From positions 1 to 64,000 of the forward strand of contig JALNYZ010000019.1 of assembly GCA_023229575.1 (NCBI GenBank): a stretch of 64,000 bases of DNA, given 5' to 3'. The position numbers were made by a program, and so were the translations under genes. This DNA comes from Prolixibacteraceae bacterium (GTDB taxonomy: Bacteria; Bacteroidota; Bacteroidia; Bacteroidales; Prolixibacteraceae). Shown one piece after another: positions 59,201 to 64,000 of the stretch. How positions within the stretch are numbered: position 1 is the first letter of the stretch; every line of letters starts with the position of its first letter. The notes below the pieces were generated by a model. That model had not been told where the DNA came from. It did not search any database and saw only the letters and a program-made list of their open reading frames with translations.

Positions 59201-59889
59201 TGAAATTGTGCCGTAAACAATACAACAAAAAGCATGAAAAACAAAAATGAGGGAACCTCCTCCTGTGAAGTGCCATTCGGCTTATTTTTATATTGGATGC
59301 CAAAATGGAACTTCCCCTCATGACAAAATACCTGAATGTTACCCGGTCTCGGTGATGGCACTACCTCACACTGATCGGGAAGGTGAAAATCTTGTTGAAA
59401 GGAGGACTGTACATATCTGTTCTGATAAGGGAAATCCCTCTTTATCAACATGTAACCTTTAATCGTGAATTGATCTTTTTGTTTGGAAAAAAGGAAGAAC
59501 CAGCCTGTTGGCATCTTTACCAGGTTTCCTTCAGGTTTAATCTGCTCATTCTGATGATCAAAAGCTACCAGGGAAGAACTCCAATAGAGCAGCGAATCCC
59601 GTTCAGAAACTGTGTAGAACAGTCCCTTACCGGCTTGTTCCATCTCTTCAACACCCTCCCACAGCTCCATTCCATCGTTCCCGGAAGAGAGTTTTATGGC
59701 AATCTTTTCCATTTCTGCCCTGATAATTCTCTCCTTTCCCTCAAAAACCCTGAAAATACGCTCACCATCTGCTTTCCGGTCAGAGCCCGAAAAGAGCAGG
59801 GGACCCAGGCAAAAAGAGCATCCCAGTGCGAGGAGTGCAACAAGAAGCAGAAGGTTCCTGGAAACAATATTTCCGTTTGGTTCAGGCAT
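56236..59889 (-). CDS. Large multi-pass sensor histidine kinase (NtrY-like)
   Basis: Membrane signal-transducing kinase of 1,217 residues. Order: an N-terminal membrane segment (about 11-30), a long extracytoplasmic stretch to ~215, a cluster of about seven hydrophobic helices (~220-475), a second extracytoplasmic sensor region (~500-720 and ~775-920), a last membrane helix (VTGFIVAFLNLYILLVLLTM), a HAMP-like linker, a HisKA domain (ARQIAHEINNPLTPMKLNIQ, phospho-His near residue 1009), and HATPase_c (NVIRNAVQAI, QDNGPGIHEADQD, GGMGLGLAISKSI). No response regulator is adjacent. Its start overlaps the rlmH stop by 8 bp, so it is translated from the rlmH transcript. Confidence 0.92.
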   Translation of the reverse strand: MPEPNGNIVSRNLLLLVALLALGCSFCLGPLLFSGSDRKADGERIFRVFEGKERIIRAEMEKIAIKLSSGNDGMELWEGVEEMEQAGKGLFYTVSERDSLLYWSSSLVAFDHQNEQIKPEGNLVKMPTGWFFLFSKQKDQFTIKGYMLIKRDFPYQNRYVQSSFQQDFHLPDQCEVVPSPRPGNIQVFCHEGKFHFGIQYKNKPNGTSQEEVPSFLFFMLFVVLFTAQFHNWIFARSLNPFSKFALCTLFAALFYLTLNYFKLPHAVYEGKLFTPFHFAWGRVLSSLGEYLLVSFFLFFVAQSFFTIFRKQRNAGILNKSNLFFFLFAGGYFAGSTGLFLLLLNNSDISLELYANYMISIPNILATGCIALQMIGFAVILLRIKCTVAREKKLISFFLPGMLSFAIIWLLLFLQGWQIPVVANVFYMIVLFLIDRIGTDLLSRYKLTSLLVYGLLLAFGLNLVARKESERRRADILKVMAVTLATERDPAAEIFLTEFESKIAKDSLIQVLTTPPYQKLQSYLKENYFTGFWNNYELQVTVCAASDSVYLPDERLKFPCFDFFNQLKQSKGVILPGSDFYFMDRLNGRISYLGELHMFNQQNKKPIIAFIELNSKIIPEGKGYPQLLMDQQASRRNRNDGYSYAKYFDNKLVDRGGSYLYDPGIDHTEKLQKEFNYYEQNGFLHCIYKRSGANYVVVSYPLSSWIDKGRGFPTLFLFIYLLGFCWIIVSQRTKVIPRNRLELRGKIQFTLVSTLLVLLFLIGWGLIKYNYLEFQRTLKENLDQKVRAISAELGLRVGHSVRLDAIHDYLGEQLSEISDITWTDINLYDLKGKLAASSRNEIFDQGLTSERMDPVAYQALHIQGNQAFLHNENLGKMEFFSVYAPLFNQNDDLVGYVNLPYFNRQDEFTRQVTGFIVAFLNLYILLVLLTMVIALAISTRLTVPLLLIEQKLKGIALGKQNAIIEYHGEDEIGRLVEAYNKKVAELADSAALLARSERESAWKEMARQIAHEINNPLTPMKLNIQYLQKIKDEEAPNFDDYFDRVTRMLVAQIDALSSIAATFSDFAKMPSPRIDRVEMVELIREVVTLFYSPEEYQLSVNYPDQSVVFILGVREQLTRAFVNVIRNAVQAIQHRDDGEIRITAELVEHKLLISIQDNGPGIHEADQDRLFEPSFTTKSGGMGLGLAISKSILENCNGEISFQSAPGKTIFCMEFPVR

Positions 59890-60355
59890 GATGATAGGGT
59901 TCCCCTTTGATGATGGTTAATGCTCTGTAAAGCTGTTCAACAAAAAGTAATCGCACCAGCTGATGCGGGAAGGTTAACCTGGAGAGGGACATTTTCCCAT
60001 CTGCCCGTTTGTATACTGCCGCCGAAAACCCGTAAGGTCCACCTACAACAAAGATCAGGTGTCGGGTACCGGCGAGCATTCTTTTTTCTATCCAACCAGC
60101 CAACTCTGGCGAGGAATACTCAGCCCCATCAACATCCAGCAAAACCAATTCATCTCCCGTTGACACCAAATGCAGAATGGCTTGCCCCTCCCGTTCCTTT
60201 TGTTGATCAGCCGTGAGATTCCTTGAATTCTTGATATCCGCGATAACCTTTATTTCAAAAGGAAGATAGTGGATCACCCTTTTCTGGTAATCCTCAATCC
60301 CCTCCCGGAGATATTTTTTATCAGTGGCTCCAACCAGCATGAAAGTTATTCGCAT
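59882..60355 (-). CDS. rlmH: 23S rRNA (pseudouridine-1915-N3)-methyltransferase
   Basis: SPOUT methyltransferase acting on pseudouridine 1915 in helix 69 of 23S rRNA. 157 residues from MRITFMLVGATDKKYLREGI; the frame is open to 60421, but this ATG gives the standard family length. Knot motif FVVGGPYGFSAAVYKRAD and the C-terminal LYRALTIIKGEPYHH are diagnostic. Overlaps the downstream kinase start by 8 bp. Confidence 0.97.
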   Translation of the reverse strand: MRITFMLVGATDKKYLREGIEDYQKRVIHYLPFEIKVIADIKNSRNLTADQQKEREGQAILHLVSTGDELVLLDVDGAEYSSPELAGWIEKRMLAGTRHLIFVVGGPYGFSAAVYKRADGKMSLSRLTFPHQLVRLLFVEQLYRALTIIKGEPYHHA

Positions 60356-60440
60356 GGCAAGAAGATTGTAAGAGAAGCTACAAAGTAATGTTATTTTTAA
60401 ACATGGCATAAATTCAGGCACAAAATTTGCAGGTATTGGC

Positions 60441-60448
60441 TATATTTG
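60441..60448 (+). promoter_or_regulatory. Bacteroidota -7 element before the DUF4783 gene
   Basis: TATATTTG fits TAnnTTTG; expected start near 60455, about 32 bases before the ATG at 60487. Confidence 0.55.
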
Positions 60449-60486
60449 ACAATCAACTGAATTTAGAAACAGTTCGAACAAGTGTT

Positions 60487-60873
60487 ATGAATAAAATTCT
60501 TATCTCAGTCGGCTCAGTGCTCTTACTGCTGATGCTGAGCAACAATCTTTTCTGTCAGATTCCAGCCCAGATTGAAAACGGATTGAAAACCGGTAATGCG
60601 AAGATGATCGCCGCCTGTTTCAACGACAATGTAGAACTGGTGATACTAGACAAGGAAAATGTCTGTTCGAAAGAGCAGGGTGAGATGATTCTCAGCAACT
60701 TCTTCAGCAAAAACAGACCCTCAGATTTCAAACTTACCCATCAGGGCGGAACGGATTCTGTCTATGGCATAGGGAAAATGCAAACTGCAAATGCCAATTT
60801 CAGGATCTACTTTATGCTGAAAACATTTGCAAATAAACCACTTCTGGTTCAGTTAAGAATTGAAAAAGACTAG
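60487..60873 (+). CDS. Exported DUF4783 protein
   Basis: 128 residues with a signal peptide (MNKILISVGSVLLLLMLSNN then LFCQ, residues 1-24), followed by a small NTF2-like alpha-beta fold (IENGLKTGNAKMIAACFNDN, VCSKEQGEMILSNFFSKN, FRIYFMLKTFANKPLLVQLR). Matches the Bacteroidota family DUF4783; role unknown. The open frame extends to 60427, but the signal peptide fixes this ATG, and the promoter lies between. It is 14 bp before the YihY gene, probably one operon. Confidence 0.88.
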   Translation: MNKILISVGSVLLLLMLSNNLFCQIPAQIENGLKTGNAKMIAACFNDNVELVILDKENVCSKEQGEMILSNFFSKNRPSDFKLTHQGGTDSVYGIGKMQTANANFRIYFMLKTFANKPLLVQLRIEKD

Positions 60874-60887
60874 CAAAAAAGAGCTGC

Positions 60888-61871
60888 ATGCATACTGTTC
60901 TGGAATCAGCAAAGATTTGGATCAAAAATATTCTCGACCGCATCGTACAGAAAGCGAAAAAAATCACTGTACCTTTTTTTGATGGTTTACCCTTGTATGA
61001 TGTGGCACTATTTTTCTGGAAAGGAATTGTTGACGGTGCCATAACAACCAGGGCCTCATCCATTGCTTTTAACTTTATTCTGGCAGTTTTTCCAGCCATC
61101 ATTTTCCTTTTTACCCTGATTCCCTACATCCCGATCAATAACTTTCAGGAACAGTTGATGGGCTTGATACAAAGCGTATTGCCCGATAATGCTTTTGTTG
61201 CCATCCAGGGTACGGTCCAGGACATCATCACACAACCCCGCGGCAACCTGCTTTCATTTGGATTTTTTGCGGCTTTTATTTTTTCAACCAATAGTTTGGT
61301 ATCGATTATCGTCGCTTTCAACAATACCATACATGCCATTGAAACACGAAGTATCATGAGCCTTTACTTTATTGCTTTTGGTCTGTCTTTGATCCTTACC
61401 ACATTAACTACCATGAGCGTCGCCCTTATCACCCTCAGTAATTGGGCTATGACAATTTTGGTTGCCAAAGACATTATCCGTTTCGACTATATCTATTTTC
61501 TGGTAATCGGAGGGAAATGGATGGTTATTCTACTCCTCTTCTTTTTTACCTTCGCGTTTCTTTTTTACTTCGCTCCGGCAAAAAAAATGAAGTTCAGGTT
61601 TATCTCCGCCGGCGGAACCCTCGCTACCATACTGTCCATTCTGATTTCTGTGGGTTTTTCTTTCTACATCAATAATTTCGGTAAATACAATACCCTCTAT
61701 GGTTCGATTGGCACCCTGATCGTAGTGATGCTTTGGTTCTATTTTATGGCACTCATTCTCCTCATCGGCTTCGAACTCAACGTAAGTATCTGGAGCGCCC
61801 AGAGCAAAGCAAATGCGGATGCCTCCCAAGCTTTCGTTGATGAACATACTATTTTTAATACGGAGAAGTAA
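60888..61871 (+). CDS. YihY/virulence factor BrkB family membrane protein
   Basis: 327-residue inner-membrane protein with about six helices. ITTRASSIAFNFILAVFPAII (about 52-72), FLFTLIPYIPI, TLYGSIGTLIVVMLWFYFMALILLIGFELN (near 265-294) are the family's signature segments. Once called RNase BN, the family has no proven RNase activity; transport or membrane roles are suspected. Confidence 0.93.
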   Translation: MHTVLESAKIWIKNILDRIVQKAKKITVPFFDGLPLYDVALFFWKGIVDGAITTRASSIAFNFILAVFPAIIFLFTLIPYIPINNFQEQLMGLIQSVLPDNAFVAIQGTVQDIITQPRGNLLSFGFFAAFIFSTNSLVSIIVAFNNTIHAIETRSIMSLYFIAFGLSLILTTLTTMSVALITLSNWAMTILVAKDIIRFDYIYFLVIGGKWMVILLLFFFTFAFLFYFAPAKKMKFRFISAGGTLATILSILISVGFSFYINNFGKYNTLYGSIGTLIVVMLWFYFMALILLIGFELNVSIWSAQSKANADASQAFVDEHTIFNTEK

Positions 61872-62188
61872 GAAAGACCTGGAGACTTAGGGACTGGGAG
61901 ACTGGGAGAGGGGGTGATCGCAATTTTTGCAAAGAAACCCGAAACAGAGAAACGAAGAAAATGAGACTGGATCCTGAACGAAGTCGAAGAGTCATGGTCT
62001 TTGCCAACAACATTGCACCTACACGAATCCAACCACGTAGTGGTGGCATATTTGTAGCCCCGGGTGGAGCGAAGCGGAACCCGGGGTTGGAAGAGCAAGA
62101 TTGAATCCGTCTGCGCTACAATATTCAAAAAAGAGATAACCTTCGATTCAGACGGAAGGAGGGAATAAAGTGAGTCGGATTTGATACG
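61872..62188. repeat. Gene-free stretch with purine-rich words and a GC hairpin word
   Basis: 317 bp between convergent genes. 61868-61998: purine-rich words ending in a degenerate ATCCTGAACGAAGTCGAAGA copy. 62058-62086: perfect 8-bp arms CCCCGGGT / ACCCGGGG around GGAGCGAAGCGGA, a hairpin word I recall from other Bacteroidota. 62106-62155: a weak inverted repeat (TCCGTCTG / CAGACGGA). Any of these could end transcription from either side. Confidence 0.55.
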
Positions 62189-63043
62189 TTAATCAGTAAC
62201 GTCCTTTCTTGCTTTTATCATGCGCGATTTTCCCTGAAGGTCCCTCCTTATTTGGATATCCTGGAACCCAAATTCTATCAGCAATTTTGCGGTTTGATCA
62301 CCCATCGCTTCGTTAATTTCGAAGTACAAACTACCGTGAAGTTGCAGATGAACAGCGGCAAACCGGGCAATGGCCCGGTAAAAAATCAGCGGATCATGAT
62401 CGGGAACAAACAGGGCCACATGGGGTTCAAAATCGACAACGTTTCTTTCCATAAGGGCAGATTCCTCCATCAAAACATAGGGAGGATTGCTGACAATGAC
62501 ATCCCAGCCGGAATGTTCCGTAACCCCGGCAGGGGCAAAAATATCCTGACATGAAAATACCACTTTCGAATTATTTTTTTCTGCATTGCTCCGGGCAATT
62601 TGCAGCGCTTGCTCCGAAATGTCCCATCCTTCTACACTGCCGATGTCTGAATTTTTATCAATAGCGATGGGAATACAGCCGCTACCGGTGCCAATATCCA
62701 GCAGGCTTTTGCAATGCTCCTTCTCTTCCGAAATGATCCAGTCGACCAGCTCTTCCGTTTCCGCCCTGGGAATCAAAACCTCAGGTGTAACGATGAATTT
62801 CAGTCCGTAGAATTCAGTCTCGCCCAAAATGTACTGGATGGGTTCGTTTGTCAGGAGCCGGTTCAGGATCTCCGTGATTTGCATTATCTTTGGTTCAGGA
62901 AGCGGTTCGGTTTGTTTCAGGTGCATTTGCAACCGGTTGAAACCGGTTACATGCTCCAAAATGAGCCGAATAAGGCCATCCACCTCGGAAGGGGGATAAA
63001 GGGGAGAGAGTTTCTCCCTGATTATTTTTTTTGTTTTCAACAT
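62189..63043 (-). CDS. prmC: Release factor glutamine N5-methyltransferase
   Basis: Methylates the GGQ glutamine of peptide release factors. 284 residues: an N-terminal helical domain, the SAM-binding LDIGTGSGCIPIAID (about 120-134) and the catalytic VSNPPYVLMEE (about 188-198). The start codon at 63041-63043 overlaps the start codon of divergent ribD by 2 bp within CATG. Confidence 0.96.
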   Translation of the reverse strand: MLKTKKIIREKLSPLYPPSEVDGLIRLILEHVTGFNRLQMHLKQTEPLPEPKIMQITEILNRLLTNEPIQYILGETEFYGLKFIVTPEVLIPRAETEELVDWIISEEKEHCKSLLDIGTGSGCIPIAIDKNSDIGSVEGWDISEQALQIARSNAEKNNSKVVFSCQDIFAPAGVTEHSGWDVIVSNPPYVLMEESALMERNVVDFEPHVALFVPDHDPLIFYRAIARFAAVHLQLHGSLYFEINEAMGDQTAKLLIEFGFQDIQIRRDLQGKSRMIKARKDVTD

Positions 63044-64000
63044 GGCAGGAAATACAAAAATAGAGAATCACAGCAGTTTTGATGCCGGGCAGGCCGAAGA
63101 AAAATTTATGGTCCGCGCCATTGAGCTGGCCAAGCTTGGCATGGGACAGGTGGCGCCCAATCCGATGGTAGGCTGTGTGATCGTGCACAATGGTCTGGTC
63201 ATTGGCGAAGGATATCACCATAAGTATGGCGAAGCACACGCCGAAGTGAATGCCATCAACTCCGTAAAAGAGCAAAGTCTGTTAGCCCATGCGACGATGT
63301 ACGTGACGCTGGAACCCTGTTCTCATTTCGGCAAAACTCCACCCTGCGCGGATTTAGTGGTCAAAATGAAAATACCCAAAGTAGTGGTTGGCTCTGTTGA
63401 TCCCAACGAAAAGGTAGCCGGAAGGGGACTGGAGCGTTTGCAATCTGCCGGATGCCACGTGGAGGTGGGCATGCTGGAAGAGGAGTGCAACAGGATGAAC
63501 CGCCGGTTTCGAACCTTTCACCAAAAGAAGAGGCCCTACATCATTCTCAAATGGGCACAGACGGAGGATGGGTTCATCGACAAGTCGCGCGATGAAGTTG
63601 ATTTTGGTCAGCCAACCTGGATTACCAACACCCTTTCCAGGATAGCCGTCCACAAGATGCGGTCGGACGAGGCGGCCATCCTGGTAGGTACCAATACAAT
63701 TGTGAAGGACAATCCTTCTCTTACCGTACGGGAGTGGAGTGGCAATCATCCATTGCGGATGGCGCTCGACAGAAAAGGAATTTTGCCGGTAACATCTGCC
63801 ATGCTGGATCAATCTACTGAGACCTTGCTCTTTACCGAAAAGGAGATGAAATCAAAACCAAATCTGGAATACATCAGAATCAAATTCAACAAAGACATGT
63901 TGAGTACGATCAATACCGTTCTTCTGGAAAGAGGGATTCAGTCACTGCTGATAGAAGGAGGAAAATCCCTGCTGGAATCCTACATGCGCGAAGGATTGTG
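63042..64000 (+). CDS. ribD: Riboflavin biosynthesis protein RibD (3' end beyond the window)
   Basis: Bifunctional pyrimidine deaminase/reductase of riboflavin synthesis. The deaminase half is clear: MVRAIELAKLGMGQVAPNPM, zinc ligands in GEAHAEVNA and PCSHFGKTPPCADL; the reductase half follows (RPYIILKWAQTEDGFIDKS, MRSDEAAILVGTNTIVKDNP, LLIEGGKSLLESY). 319 codons are visible without a stop. The ATG at 63042 gives 22 residues before the family core, and the in-frame ATG at 63108 is the alternative, which would leave room for a promoter. Confidence 0.95.
   Translation, partial: MAGNTKIENHSSFDAGQAEEKFMVRAIELAKLGMGQVAPNPMVGCVIVHNGLVIGEGYHHKYGEAHAEVNAINSVKEQSLLAHATMYVTLEPCSHFGKTPPCADLVVKMKIPKVVVGSVDPNEKVAGRGLERLQSAGCHVEVGMLEEECNRMNRRFRTFHQKKRPYIILKWAQTEDGFIDKSRDEVDFGQPTWITNTLSRIAVHKMRSDEAAILVGTNTIVKDNPSLTVREWSGNHPLRMALDRKGILPVTSAMLDQSTETLLFTEKEMKSKPNLEYIRIKFNKDMLSTINTVLLERGIQSLLIEGGKSLLESYMREGL

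Overview
The window is a chromosomal segment of a member of the Bacteroidota, most likely class Bacteroidia. The signs are promoters of the TAnnTTTG type, a cargo protein with a gliding-motility/type IX secretion C-terminal domain next to a PorP/SprF-like partner, lysine synthesis through LL-diaminopimelate aminotransferase (DapL), and several families typical of the phylum (DUF4783, DUF2807, DUF6427-like, FISUMP, small Rieske-like lipoproteins). I see no prophage, plasmid, insertion sequence or CRISPR array. Most genes are housekeeping genes in short operons.

Layout. 1-2.2 kb: rpsP, rimM and an exported DUF2807 protein. 2.2-7.7 kb: a Sua5/YrdC protein, a glycosyltransferase and a lysine block (lysA, a DapF homologue, divergent dapL). 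8-12 kb: an exported CarboxypepD_reg-like protein, a serine/threonine dehydratase, an outer-membrane barrel and a FISUMP lipoprotein. 12-30 kb: a PorP/SprF-like protein preceded by one 16,968-bp gene for a 5,655-residue repeat protein, about a quarter of the window. 30-38.8 kb: ruvC, a HIT protein, greA, a Rieske-like lipoprotein, ahcY, ribF, a thioredoxin-fold lipoprotein, lpxH and a FabH-like synthase. 38.9-42.6 kb: rmuC, a membrane protein, purD. 42.7-47.7 kb: a ribose/nucleoside/ADP-ribose salvage locus. 47.9-53.6 kb: cold-shock protein, clpX, clpP, tig, tRNA-Leu(TAG), lptB, tatC. 54-64 kb: recQ, a large sensor histidine kinase, rlmH, a DUF4783 protein, a YihY/BrkB membrane protein, prmC and the start of ribD, which runs off the end.

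Three things stand out. First, the DapF homologue keeps the substrate-binding framework, but both cysteines that act as acid and base in diaminopimelate epimerase are serine (S74, S224). Second, the giant protein carries 32 tandem PKD-like repeats with a clear higher-order structure (a three-repeat unit of about 821 bp, then a five-repeat unit of about 1,360 bp), followed by 14 Ig-like repeats and a secretion domain. It ends 32 bp before the porP/sprF-like gene. Third, the gaps between genes are rich in RNA-structure and repeat signals: an apparent terminator in the greA leader, very long hairpins built on the 3' ends of the csp and lptB genes, and two families of short-word inverted repeats. 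One family has a matched base change in both arms; the other lies against the stop codons of three convergent gene pairs.

Functions are inferred from motifs and family knowledge by reading alone. No database search or structure prediction was run.
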